This document shows, in pieces, positions 1 through 8,613 of a stretch of 64,000 bases of DNA (positions within the stretch are counted from its first letter, which is position 1; each line of letters begins with the position of its first letter). The DNA is from Kitasatospora sp. NBC_01250 (GTDB lineage: Bacteria; Actinomycetota; Actinomycetes; Streptomycetales; Streptomycetaceae), in contig NZ_CP108476.1 in NCBI RefSeq assembly GCF_036226465.1, positions 7,192,001 through 7,256,000 on the forward strand, read 5' to 3'. The notes below the pieces were generated by a model. That model had not been told where the DNA came from. It saw nothing but the letters and a program-made list of their open reading frames with translations, and made no database searches. The position numbers were made by a program, and so were the translations under genes.

Positions 1-783
1 CGAGATGGTCAGGTTCGCCTGCGGTGTGGACGAGTTGGAGGGCGAGGCGATGCCGGTGTGGGCCGAGGCCGAGGGGTCGGGTCCGCCGGTGACGATGGCG
101 GTGTTGGTGGGTGCGATGGTGGCGTTGGGGTCGAGCGTGCCACTGACCGCCCACGTCAGCGAACCGCCGGCGGGAATCTCGACAGCGGGGCACGTCGCGG
201 TGGTGCCGCTGATCGGGCAGGGGGTGCCGTCGGCGTCGGCGGTCATGGTGGTGCCGGTGACGCCTGTGGGGATCTGGTCGGTGACGACGACGTTCCGTGC
301 CCGTGAGGGTCCGTTGTTGGTGACGGTGACGCGCCACTGGATCTGCTGCCCCGGCACGACGGGGCTCGTGAGCAGCGCCTTGGAGATCGCCAGGTTCGCC
401 TGGACCGACGGTGAGGTGGACGGTGAGGCGATGGCGGTGCGGACCGAGGCGGAGGGGTCGGGTCCGCCGGTGACGGTGGCGGTGTTCACCGGCGTTGCTG
501 TCGCGTCGGGCGACAGGGTGCCGGTGAGCGTCCACGTCAGCGAGGAACCGACGGGGATCTCGACGGCCGGGCAGGTGGCGGTGCCGCCGCTGATCGGGCA
601 GGGCGTGCCGTCGGCGTCGGCGGTCATCGTGGCGCCGGTGACGCCGACCGGGACCCGGTCCCGGACGACCACGTTGCGCGCCAGCGAGGGTCCGTTGTTG
701 GTGACCCGGACCTGCCACTGGATCTGCTGCCCGGCCACCACGGGGTTGGTCTGCAGCACCTTGGAGATCACCAGGTTCGCCTG
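1..783 (-). repeat. 381-bp tandem repeats encoding DUF11 modules
   Basis: The motif caggttcgcc recurs at 10, 391 and 772, a period of exactly 381 bp (127 codons). Long near-identical stretches lie between, for example the segment encoding DADGTPCPISG in both units. The array continues beyond the left edge, so copy number is not known here. Confidence 0.9.
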
Positions 784-2910
784 CCCGTCGGGCGGCAGCG
801 GGTTGGCGGTGCTGGTGCAGTTCGGTGAGCAGTTCGGGTCGGTGGCGCCGCTGGGCGGTGTGACGGTGGCGCGGTTGTCGAGCGAGCCGGTGGCGGTCGA
901 GGGGGCGGTGCCGGTCACGGTGTAGGTGACCTGGCCGCCGGCCGGGATGTTGACCGTGGTGTTGATGTTCCCCGTCCCGCGGCTGGTGCTGCCGCAGCTG
1001 CTGCCGCCGGTCGCCGTGCAGGACCAGGTGAAGCCCTGGATCGCAGCGGGCAGCGTGTCCTGCACGGTCACACCGGTCGCGTCGGAGGGGCCGGCGTTGC
1101 GCACCACGATGGTGTAGGTCAGCGACTGGCCCGGGACGTACGGGTTCTTGTCCGGCGTCTTGGTGACGGACAGGCCGGTCCTGGGCAGTGCGGGGGTGTT
1201 GAGCGTGCTGGAGCAGGTCGGGCCGCAGTTGTCGTCGGCGGTGGCCGCGGGCCGGGTGACGGTGGCCGTGTTGGCGAGGGTGCCGGTGGTGTTCGCGGGG
1301 ACGGTGCCGGTGACGGTGTAGCTGACCGTGCCGTTCACCGCGATGTCCGCGGTGGTGTCGATGGTGCCGGTGCCGCTGGTCGGACTGTTGCAGGTGCTGG
1401 GCGCGGTCGCCGAACAGGTCCAGGTGAACCCGGCGAGCGCGGACGGCAGGGTGTCGCGGATGGCTGCCCCGAGCGCCGGGGCCGGGCCCGCGTTGGTGGC
1501 GGTGATCGTGTAGGTGAGGCTCTCGCCGGGGGTGTAGCTCGCCTTGTCCGCGGTCTTGTTGATCGCCAGGGCGACCTGGGTGACCCACTCGATGGTCACC
1601 TCGCCGTTGCCGCCGTTGGAGTTGGCCCCGCCGGCACCGACACCGCTGCTGTAGAGCGGGTCGTTGCTGCCGCCCGCGGTGCCGCCGACCTGGTTCTGCG
1701 TGCTCATCCCGCCGTTGGCGATCTGCGCGCCGCTGACGCCGCTGCCGCCGGTGTAGCCGGAGCCGCCGCCGCCCATGCCGTTGGCCTCGGGCCCGCCGGA
1801 GCGCTGGCACTCGCCGCCGCCACCGCCGAACAGACCGCCGCCGCCACCGCCACCGCCCTCGTAGCCGGTGTCGCCGGCGCCCGCACCGCCCAGGTACCGG
1901 CCGCCCGCGGTGGCCGGGGCGCCGGCGCCGCAGCGGATGTCGGTGGCCGCGGCGCCGCCGGCGCTCTGGGTGCCGCCCCGGCCGGAGACCGTCGGCTGGC
2001 TGTCCTGGCCGCCGGTGCTGCCGCCGCCGCTGCCGCCGGCGGGGTTGAGGGTGTCGGCGCCCGGTGAGGAGCCGCCACCGCCGCCGGCGATCAGCAGTGG
2101 GGTGGCGGCGTAGGCACCGTTCCACAGCGCGCTCAGGCCACCGCCGCTGCCGCCGGAGGCGAGGCTCTTGCCGACACCGCCCGCCCCGCCGCCGCCGTAG
2201 GTGCGGCTGGTGCCGTTCTGGACGCCGCCCTGGCCACTGGTGACGGTGAAGCTCTGACCGGGCGTCACCGCGACGGTGCCGGTGGTGTAGCCGCCGCCAC
2301 CGCCGCCGCGCTGGCCGGTGTAGTACGCGCTCGGCGAGCCGCCGCCACCACCGCCCCAGAGGCGGACGAAGACGCTGCTCACGCCGGGCGGCACGGTGAA
2401 GGACTGGTCGGCGCCGCTGTAGGTGAACCGGGAGCAGTTGGTGAAGCTGCCGGTGGGCGTGCAGGAGACCACGGCACGCTGCTGCTCGCCGGGGTCGGCG
2501 GAGCCCGCCTGTTCGGGGGCGGCCTGCGCGGGGGCGTCGGTCGCGGCCTGCGCGGTCGACTCGCCTGTGTCGGCCGATGTGCCGGTCGACGTGCCGGTCG
2601 ATGTGCCGGTCGGCGTGGCCGTCGGCTCGGGCGCGGAGGCCGAGGGGGACGCTGCCGTCGGTGTGGACGAGGCCGCCGGTGCGCTCCCGGGGACGGAGGC
2701 GGACGCCGACGCAGCAGACGGGGCCGCGGATGTCGCCGCCGGTGTGGCCGCCGGCGCGGTGGCGCGCGTGGGGGCGGCCGCCGACAGGCGCACGGGGGTG
2801 GCTGCGAGGGCGAAACCGCCTTGCGGGATCAGGCAGAGGAGTGCGAGGACGCACCGCACCACCGTGGAGAGCCGACCCTCGAAGCCAGCCCTGGACCGCA
2901 TCGGACGCAC
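1..2910 (-). CDS. Secreted Gly-rich / DUF11 repeat surface protein (C-terminus beyond left edge)
   Basis: The frame is open from a GTG at 2910 to the window edge (970 codons seen). The GTG has a GAGGAG ribosome site 6 nt upstream; an in-frame ATG lies 3 codons later. Residues 1-35 form a signal peptide (basic start, LALLCLIP core, FALAA end). Then comes an Ala/Thr/Ser/Pro linker (about 36-145) with repeated GTST units, a Gly-rich region (about 155-440) like those of phage-tail and adhesin-type proteins, and DUF11 repeats starting near residues 446, 578, 710, 837 and 964. Each repeat has the pattern ISK...P-G-Q...VTNNGPS...VT. Repeats 3 and 4 are nearly identical at exactly 127 aa. Such proteins are exported and often wall-associated, but the anchor, if any, lies outside the window. 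Function unknown. Confidence 0.85.
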   Translation of the reverse strand, partial: MRPMRSRAGFEGRLSTVVRCVLALLCLIPQGGFALAATPVRLSAAAPTRATAPAATPAATSAAPSAASASASVPGSAPAASSTPTAASPSASAPEPTATPTGTSTGTSTGTSADTGESTAQAATDAPAQAAPEQAGSADPGEQQRAVVSCTPTGSFTNCSRFTYSGADQSFTVPPGVSSVFVRLWGGGGGGSPSAYYTGQRGGGGGGYTTGTVAVTPGQSFTVTSGQGGVQNGTSRTYGGGGAGGVGKSLASGGSGGGLSALWNGAYAATPLLIAGGGGGSSPGADTLNPAGGSGGGSTGGQDSQPTVSGRGGTQSAGGAAATDIRCGAGAPATAGGRYLGGAGAGDTGYEGGGGGGGGLFGGGGGECQRSGGPEANGMGGGGSGYTGGSGVSGAQIANGGMSTQNQVGGTAGGSNDPLYSSGVGAGGANSNGGNGEVTIEWVTQVALAINKTADKASYTPGESLTYTITATNAGPAPALGAAIRDTLPSALAGFTWTCSATAPSTCNSPTSGTGTIDTTADIAVNGTVSYTVTGTVPANTTGTLANTATVTRPAATADDNCGPTCSSTLNTPALPRTGLSVTKTPDKNPYVPGQSLTYTIVVRNAGPSDATGVTVQDTLPAAIQGFTWSCTATGGSSCGSTSRGTGNINTTVNIPAGGQVTYTVTGTAPSTATGSLDNRATVTPPSGATDPNCSPNCTSTANPLPPDGQANLVISKVLQTNPVVAGQQIQWQVRVTNNGPSLARNVVVRDRVPVGVTGATMTADADGTPCPISGGTATCPAVEIPVGSSLTWTLTGTLSPDATATPVNTATVTGGPDPSASVRTAIASPSTSPSVQANLAISKALLTSPVVPGQQIQWRVTVTNNGPSRARNVVVTDQIPTGVTGTTMTADADGTPCPISGTTATCPAVEIPAGGSLTWAVSGTLDPNATIAPTNTAIVTGGPDPSASAHTGIASPSNSSTPQANLTIS

Positions 2911-3122
2911 CGGCGTCTCCTCTCGCGACCCCCGCGAACACACATGCGCGTCAAGGAGTAGCCGGAGAAGAGATTAAAAAATGATCAGCTGACGTCGTGT
3001 CATCGTGCTTTGAATATGATTCCCCGCTTTCGGCCTAGCGTTCGGCGCCGTTCGGTGCAGTCGCGCCGCAACACGTCCGAGCAAGGCGGGGCGGCGCCGA
3101 CGGCGACCGTACCGTCGCGTGC

Positions 3123-4388
3123 ATGACCGACTTCGCACTCCAGCCGCGCCCCGCGCCGCCCGACCCCGAGGACGGGCGGCCGACCGGCGCCACCGCCGGG
3201 CCGGTCTCGGGCGACGCCCCGGGGTTGGTGACCCTCGCGCCCGGTGCGTGCCGCGGCCCGCAAGCCCGCCCGGCCCGCCGCCTGGCGCTGGACTGGGGGC
3301 CGCCGCTGCTGCTCTACGGTGTGGCCTGCGCGCTCCAGCTCGGCCTGCTCGCGCTGCTGCGCCAGCCCGGCTCGCCCGAGCTCGGCCGGGTGCTGCTGGG
3401 CTGGGACGCGCGGCTCTTCCTGGACGTGGCCCAGCACGGCTACCCCGCCCCCGGCGCGCCGCGTGATCTGAGCGGCGCCTGGCTCGGCAGCAATCTCGCC
3501 TTCTTCCCGGTCTTCCCGGCCGCGATCCGCCTGGTGCACCTGGCCACCGGCGCGAGCTTCGGGGACGCGGCGCTGGCGGTCTCCCGGGTGGCGGGGGCGG
3601 TCGCGGTGGTGCTGCTCTACCGGCTGTTCGGGCGGTTGTACGACCGTCGGACCGGGCTCTTCATGGTGCTGCTGACGGTCGCGCAGCCGATGGCCGTGGT
3701 GCTCGGCATGGGGTACAGCGAGGCCGTCTTCCTGGCCTGCGCGGTGGGCGCGCTGCTGGCCGCCCACCGCGAACGGTGGCCGGCGGCTGCGGCCTGGGGG
3801 GTGCTGGCCGGGCTGACCCGTCCCAGCGGGCTCGCGGTCGGCGCGGCGGTCGCCCTGGCGGCCTGGCTGACGATCCATCAGAGAAAGCCGTGGGTGCGGC
3901 CGTTGGTCGCCGCCCTGGTGGCCTGCTCGGCCACGCCGGGCTACCTGCTCTGGGTGGGGTTGCGGACCGGCCGGGCCGACGGGTGGTTCCGGATCCAGCA
4001 GGCGGGGTGGGGCACCGCGCTGGACTGGGGCGCGCACAGCTGGGACTACGTGACCGACCAGCTGACCGGCGGCACCGGCTGGGTGGACGTCAGCATCGCG
4101 CTGCTGGTGCTGGCGGCGCTCGGCGGCAGCCTGCTGGCGCTGCTCTGGCGGCCCTGGCCGCCGCTGGCGCTCTACGGGCTGCTGGTGACGGCCCTCGCGA
4201 TCGGCCAGAGCGACTACTCCTCCTGCAAGCCGCGCCTGCTGGTGCCGGCGCTGCTCTTCCTGCTGCCCGGCGCCGTCGCGCTGGCCAGGGCCCGCGGGCG
4301 GGTGGCCTGGCCGGTCGCGGGGGCGGCGCTGCTGGCCGGGAGCTGGTACGGGGCGTACCTGCTGGGGGTCTGGCAGTCGGTGATCTAG
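3123..4388 (+). CDS. PIG-V-like (GT-C) mannosyltransferase, integral membrane
   Basis: This 421-aa protein has a Pro/Ala-rich cytoplasmic N-terminus (1-55) followed by about nine hydrophobic segments. The first extracytoplasmic loop holds WDARLFLDVAQHGY at residues 94-107, which matches the PIG-V family pattern of a Trp-Asp followed by F..IA..GY; the acidic residue is taken to be catalytic. Actinobacterial relatives are thought to use polyprenyl-phosphate-mannose to glycosylate lipids or exported proteins, so that role is inferred. A second Asp-containing loop (QSDYSSCKPRLLVPA, about 362-376) fits the family's conserved C-terminal region. The gene stands alone, 212 nt from the divergent DUF11 gene, and ends in a long hairpin. 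Confidence 0.75.
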   Translation: MTDFALQPRPAPPDPEDGRPTGATAGPVSGDAPGLVTLAPGACRGPQARPARRLALDWGPPLLLYGVACALQLGLLALLRQPGSPELGRVLLGWDARLFLDVAQHGYPAPGAPRDLSGAWLGSNLAFFPVFPAAIRLVHLATGASFGDAALAVSRVAGAVAVVLLYRLFGRLYDRRTGLFMVLLTVAQPMAVVLGMGYSEAVFLACAVGALLAAHRERWPAAAAWGVLAGLTRPSGLAVGAAVALAAWLTIHQRKPWVRPLVAALVACSATPGYLLWVGLRTGRADGWFRIQQAGWGTALDWGAHSWDYVTDQLTGGTGWVDVSIALLVLAALGGSLLALLWRPWPPLALYGLLVTALAIGQSDYSSCKPRLLVPALLFLLPGAVALARARGRVAWPVAGAALLAGSWYGAYLLGVWQSVI

Positions 4389-4441
4389 TGCCGCGTCAGG
4401 CAGCCTTCGCCCCGTCGGGCGAAGGCTGCCTGACGCGGCAC
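4388..4441 (+). terminator. Perfect 25-bp hairpin after the mannosyltransferase gene
   Basis: Bases 4388-4412 pair perfectly with 4417-4441 around a 4-nt loop, beginning at the last base of the stop codon. There is no T-tract, which is common for streptomycete terminators. It separates two convergent genes together with the next hairpin. Confidence 0.75.
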
Positions 4442-4470
4442 CAGGACGTCCTTGGGGCCTGCCCGGTTCA

Positions 4471-4515
4471 CACCGCTGGGCGCCGCCTCCGCAGGGGAGG
4501 CGGCGCCCAGCGGTG
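4471..4515 (-). terminator. 20-bp hairpin after the fasciclin lipoprotein gene
   Basis: Bases 4471-4490 pair with 4496-4515 around a 5-nt loop, just past the stop of the minus-strand gene at 4522. Confidence 0.7.
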
Positions 4516-4521
4516 GGTGGT

Positions 4522-5112
4522 TCAGCCGCCGAAGGCCGGTACCTGGTCGAGCGTCGCGAGGCGGGCGTTGGAGGTTCGGATGCTGCCGCAGAGCACCCGC
4601 GCGCCGCCGATCCGGTAGTCGTCCCCGGTGCCGGTCGCCTTCAGCACCGCGCCCTGGAGCGAGGTGTAGGACTTGTCGGTGAGGTCGTTCTTCTTCAGGT
4701 CGCGCACCACGATGAGCTTGCGCAGCAGCTCGCCGGCGCCCGGCTGGGTGTCCAGCGCCTTGCGCTGGTCGTCGGGGAGCTTGGCGAAGGCGGCGTCGTC
4801 GGGGGCGAAGACGGTGACGTTGTCCATCGAGTCGAAGACGTCCTTGGCCTTCGCCGTCTTGACCAGCTTGGCCAGCGTGGTCAGGTCCTTGGACTGCTCG
4901 ATCGCCGACAGCACGGGGATGCCGCCCATCGAGTCCAGACTGCCCGGGCCGTCCGCGGGCAGTGCGGCGCAGCTCTGGCCGAAGGGCTTCTCCGGCGGCG
5001 GGGGGCCGCCGGCCGCGACGGGGCTCTCGTCGGCGCCGGCGCAACCGGCCAGGGAGAGCAGGGCAAGGGCGAGGCCCGCCAGCAGTGCGGGTCGGGTGGT
5101 GGGGCGGGGCAT
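4522..5112 (-). CDS. Fasciclin (FAS1) domain lipoprotein
   Basis: The 196-aa product has a lipoprotein signal peptide (MPRPTTRP start, hydrophobic core, lipobox LAGC with Cys24), a short Pro/Gly linker and one FAS1 domain at about 65-195. The H1 box VTVFAPDDAAF (99-109) and a final region with VLCGSI are visible. The ATG at 5112 has a GAGGAGG site 8 nt upstream and gives the lipobox the right spacing, so I prefer it over an ATG 57 nt upstream. FAS1 lipoproteins are anchored on the outer membrane face and are thought to act in adhesion or matrix contacts. Single-gene unit. Confidence 0.88.
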   Translation of the reverse strand: MPRPTTRPALLAGLALALLSLAGCAGADESPVAAGGPPPPEKPFGQSCAALPADGPGSLDSMGGIPVLSAIEQSKDLTTLAKLVKTAKAKDVFDSMDNVTVFAPDDAAFAKLPDDQRKALDTQPGAGELLRKLIVVRDLKKNDLTDKSYTSLQGAVLKATGTGDDYRIGGARVLCGSIRTSNARLATLDQVPAFGG

Positions 5113-5179
5113 CGTGCAGGTCCTCCTCGGGCGGAACATCCGGCGATAACATCTCGGATACGCCCGCATAGTGACATCT

Positions 5180-5218
5180 CGTCAGCCCGCCGACCGGGAG
5201 GCGGACGGCGGGCTGACG
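5180..5218 (-). terminator. Hairpin after the aminopeptidase P gene
   Basis: Bases 5180-5192 pair with 5206-5218 (13 bp, 13-nt loop) directly after the minus-strand stop at 5225. It lies upstream of the fasciclin gene and so would insulate it. Confidence 0.6.
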
Positions 5219-5224
5219 GCACCG

Positions 5225-6682
5225 TCACCCGAGCAGCGCCCCCATCCACTCCTCGATCCCGGCCACCGTGCGCGGCAGCGCACCGGACATCAGTCGCGCG
5301 CCGTCCTCGGTGATCACCAGGTCGTCCTCGATCCGCACCCCGATCCCGCGCAGCTCGGGCGGCAGCGTCAGGTCGTCCGGCTGCAGGTAGAGCCCGGGCT
5401 CGACGGTCAGCACCTGACCGGCCTCCAGCACTCCGTCCAGGTAGGCCTCCGCCCGGGCCTTCGCGCAGTCGTGCACGTCCAGGCCCAGCATGTGCCCGCT
5501 GCCGCACAGGGTGTAGCGGCGGTACAGGCCGCTCTCCTCCCGCAGCGCCTGCTCGGCCGGGACCGGCAGCACGCCCCAGTCGGCCAGCCCCTCGGCGATC
5601 ACCCGCATCGCCGCGCGGTGGAAGTCGCGGAAGGCGGCGCCGGGGCGCAGTGCGGCGATGCCCGCGTCCTGGGCGGCCAGCACGAGCTCGTAGACCTGCC
5701 GTTGGACGGGGGAGAAGGTGCCGCTCAGCGGCAGGGTGCGGGTGATGTCGGCGGTGTAGCGGGTGTCGGTCTCCACCCCGGCGTCGAGCAGCAGCAGTTG
5801 GGCGGGGTCGAGCGCGCCGTCGTTGCGGATCCAGTGCAGTACACCGGCGTGGGCGCCCGAGGCCGCGATGGTCTCGTAGCCGGTGCCGGCACCCTCGGCC
5901 CGGGCGCGCAGGTTGAACACGCCCTCGATCCAGCGCTCGCCGCGCGGGTGGCGCAGCGCGGCGGGCAGGGCGCGGACCACGTCCTCGAAGCCGGCGGTGG
6001 TGTGGTCGACGGCCAGTTGCAGTTGCTCGACCTCCCAGGCGTCCTTCACCAGCCGCAACTCGCTGAGGACGGTGGCGAGTCGGGCGTCGCCACCGGAGTC
6101 GGACCGGTCGTCGAGCAGCGCGTCGAGCACCGGGTCCACCCCGCTCAGCAGCCGCGTCGTGAGGTGGCGTCCGGTCAGCAGCTTCTCCAGGCCGTCCAGG
6201 TGTTCCGCCCGCAGGCCGGTCAGCTGGGTGGTCTCGGCCAGGTCGGGGCGCCGGCCGACCCAGAACTCGCCGTAGCGGCGGTCGCGGTAGAACTCCTCGC
6301 TGACGCCGTCGCGCGGCGAGCGCGGTCGCAGGTGGAGCACCGCCTCGTGGCCCGCGTCGCCGTCCGGCTCCAGCACCAGGACGCTGCCGGCCTGTTCCTC
6401 GCCGGTCAGGCCGGTGAGCCAGCTGAAGGCGGTGTGCGGACGGAAGCGGTAGTCGCAGTCGTTGCTGCGCACCTTGAGCTGCCCGGCCGGCACCACCAGG
6501 CGCTCGCCCGGGAAACGCGCGGAGAGGCGGGCCCGGCGGGCGGGCATGACCTGGTGGCCGGGAACGCGCTCGGCGGCGGGCAGCGGGGTGGCGGCCCAGT
6601 CGGTGGCCATGAATGCGGCGAGGGCGGGGGAGACGGGGAGGTCATGGCTCCCGGTGTTGGCGGACGGGAGGGGCTGGGTCAC
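5225..6682 (-). CDS. pepP: Xaa-Pro aminopeptidase (aminopeptidase P, M24B)
   Basis: This 485-aa cytoplasmic enzyme removes N-terminal residues that precede proline. The N-terminal creatinase-like domain (about 1-230) includes SNDCDYRFRPHTAFSWLTGL-type sequence. The pita-bread catalytic domain carries all dimetal ligands: Asp in LLLDAGVETD (about 297), Asp in YTADITRTLP (about 312), His in GSGHMLGLDVHD (about 396), Glu in TVEPGLY (about 428) and Glu in RIEDDLVITEDG (about 451). Length and ligand order match the family. Transcribed away from the ABC-importer operon; a 188-nt gap separates the two start codons. Confidence 0.93.
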   Translation of the reverse strand: MTQPLPSANTGSHDLPVSPALAAFMATDWAATPLPAAERVPGHQVMPARRARLSARFPGERLVVPAGQLKVRSNDCDYRFRPHTAFSWLTGLTGEEQAGSVLVLEPDGDAGHEAVLHLRPRSPRDGVSEEFYRDRRYGEFWVGRRPDLAETTQLTGLRAEHLDGLEKLLTGRHLTTRLLSGVDPVLDALLDDRSDSGGDARLATVLSELRLVKDAWEVEQLQLAVDHTTAGFEDVVRALPAALRHPRGERWIEGVFNLRARAEGAGTGYETIAASGAHAGVLHWIRNDGALDPAQLLLLDAGVETDTRYTADITRTLPLSGTFSPVQRQVYELVLAAQDAGIAALRPGAAFRDFHRAAMRVIAEGLADWGVLPVPAEQALREESGLYRRYTLCGSGHMLGLDVHDCAKARAEAYLDGVLEAGQVLTVEPGLYLQPDDLTLPPELRGIGVRIEDDLVITEDGARLMSGALPRTVAGIEEWMGALLG

Positions 6683-6775
6683 GGGAGGGCTCCAGAGGGT
6701 CCGGGCTCACACTGCTGAGCTGTGCTGATATCCGTGTGGTGCACAGGAGTTGACTGACCGTTTGGACACAGCTGG

Positions 6776-6832
6776 GTAACGGGTCAGACAGCCTCTTGCT
6801 TGTACAATTTCACATTACTATGTTACGGGTCA
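6776..6832 (+). promoter_or_regulatory. Promoter of the ABC-importer operon flanked by two 11-bp repeats
   Basis: A TTGCTT (6796-6801) and TATGTT (6819-6824) pair with a 17-nt spacer forms a good housekeeping-type promoter. GTAACGGGTCA (6776-6786) and GTTACGGGTCA (6822-6832) are direct repeats with one mismatch, 46 bp apart. One lies just upstream of the -35 box and the other overlaps the -10 box and likely start site, a layout that suits a repressor. Confidence 0.5.
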
Positions 6833-6870
6833 CACCTCGGATGAGCCAGTCCCATGACAGCGGAGTGCAC

Positions 6871-8613
6871 ATGACCAGACGTATCCATGCCGCCCTCGCG
6901 GCAGCGCTCGCGGCGACCCTGACCCTCGGTCTCGGGGCGTGCACCGGCCACGAGAGCAGCGGTGGCGGCAGCACCGACGACGGCGCCGGCATCACCACCG
7001 CGGGCGACGGCATCGTCGGGGGCACCCCGGTCAAAGGCGGAACCCTGCACATCCTGTCCAACCAGGACTTCTCGCAGCTCGATCCGACCCGCAACTGGGT
7101 CGAGCCGGAGATGGACTTCGGCATCCGCACGCTCTACCGCACGCTGACCACCTTCAAGTCCGCGCCCGGCGCGCAGGGCCTGCAGATCGTCCCGGACCTG
7201 GCCACCGACCTGGGCGAGCCGAGCGACGGCGCGAAGACGTGGACCTTCCACCTCAAGGACGGCCTGAAGTACGAGGACGGATCGCCGATCGTCGCCGACG
7301 ACATCAAGTACAACGTCGAGCGCTCGTTCTCCCCCGACCTGCCCGGCGGCCCGAACTACGCCAAGCAGTACCTGAACGCCCCGGCCGACTACGCCGGTCC
7401 GCTGCACGGCCAGCGACTGGGCCCGGAGGCGATCGAGGTCCCCGACGCGAAGACGATCATCTTCCATCTCAAGCGCCCGGTGGCCGAGTTCGGCTACACG
7501 GTCACGCTGCCGACCTTCGCGCCGGTGCCGATCGCCAAGGAGGCCGGCGCCAACTACAGCAACCACCCCTTCTCCTCAGGGCCGTACAAGATCCAGACGT
7601 ACGACCGCGGCAAGCAGCTGGTGCTGGTCCGCAATCCCTACTGGGACCAGGCCACCGACCCGGTCCGCAAGGCCTATCCGGACAAGATCGTGGTGGACCA
7701 GACGCTCGGCTCGGCCGGCATCGCCGACCGTCTGATCGCCTCGCAGGGCGACGACCAGGACGCCATCGCGTACACCGACCTCACGCCGGCCAAGATCCCC
7801 GACGTGATCACCAATCCGGACGTCAAGTCCCGCCTGGTCAGCGAGAACGAGAACTGCACGACGATGCTGACCATGGACAACAGCAAGCCGCCGTTCGACA
7901 ACAAGAACCTGCGGCTGGCGGTCGAGTACGCGATCGACAAGCAGGCGTTCCAGTCCTCGGTCGGCGGCCCGGCGCTCGCCGACATCGCGACCACCTACCT
8001 GCCGCCGGAGCTGACCGGCGGCAAGGCGGTCGACCACTTCGGCATCCCGGTCGGCGGCGACCTCGACAAGGCCAAGCAGTACCTGGCGCAGGCCGGGGTC
8101 AGTGGCCCGATCTCCACCGAGATCACCGTCTCCACCGGCCAGCGCCAGCAGGCGGAGGCGATCCAGGCCGCGCTGAAGAAGATCGACATCAACGTCACGA
8201 TCGACGCGCTGGACGCCAGCGTGGTCAACTCGGTGGTCGGCGACAAGAGCAAGCAGACGGGCCTGGCGATCACCGGCTGGTGCCCCGACTACCCCTCGGC
8301 CGCCACCTTCCTGCCGATGCTCTTCGACAGCCGGGTGATCGTCGACACCGGCAACCAGGGCAACATGTCCCGCTTCAAGGACCCGTCGGTGGACGCCGAG
8401 ATGGACCGGATCGCCGGACTGAGCGACGTGAACGCCGCCAACGCGGCCTGGCTGGCGCTGGACGCGAAGCTCATGGACGAGGCGCCCACCGTGCCGCTCA
8501 CCTGGCAGAAGAAGCCGCTGCTGGTCGGCACCAACATCGCCGGAGCCTTCGCGAGTCCGGTCTGGTCGGGGCAGATCGACTACGCCAACGTCGGCCTGAA
8601 GTCCGTCAAATGA
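6871..8613 (+). CDS. ABC transporter solute-binding lipoprotein (family 5, Opp/Dpp type)
   Basis: The 580-aa product captures a solute outside the cell and delivers it to the permeases encoded next. The ATG at 6871 gives a proper lipoprotein signal (MTRRIHAALA, hydrophobic core, LGLGAC with Cys24), so I choose it over an ATG 75 nt upstream. Family-5 features include GGTLHILSNQDFSQLDPT, WTFHLKDGLKYEDGSPI, HPFSSGPYKI and YAIDKQAF. The family binds peptides, nickel and also oligosaccharides. The operon encodes an alpha-galactosidase, so a galactoside ligand is plausible, but that is inference. Confidence 0.9.
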   Translation: MTRRIHAALAAALAATLTLGLGACTGHESSGGGSTDDGAGITTAGDGIVGGTPVKGGTLHILSNQDFSQLDPTRNWVEPEMDFGIRTLYRTLTTFKSAPGAQGLQIVPDLATDLGEPSDGAKTWTFHLKDGLKYEDGSPIVADDIKYNVERSFSPDLPGGPNYAKQYLNAPADYAGPLHGQRLGPEAIEVPDAKTIIFHLKRPVAEFGYTVTLPTFAPVPIAKEAGANYSNHPFSSGPYKIQTYDRGKQLVLVRNPYWDQATDPVRKAYPDKIVVDQTLGSAGIADRLIASQGDDQDAIAYTDLTPAKIPDVITNPDVKSRLVSENENCTTMLTMDNSKPPFDNKNLRLAVEYAIDKQAFQSSVGGPALADIATTYLPPELTGGKAVDHFGIPVGGDLDKAKQYLAQAGVSGPISTEITVSTGQRQQAEAIQAALKKIDINVTIDALDASVVNSVVGDKSKQTGLAITGWCPDYPSAATFLPMLFDSRVIVDTGNQGNMSRFKDPSVDAEMDRIAGLSDVNAANAAWLALDAKLMDEAPTVPLTWQKKPLLVGTNIAGAFASPVWSGQIDYANVGLKSVK

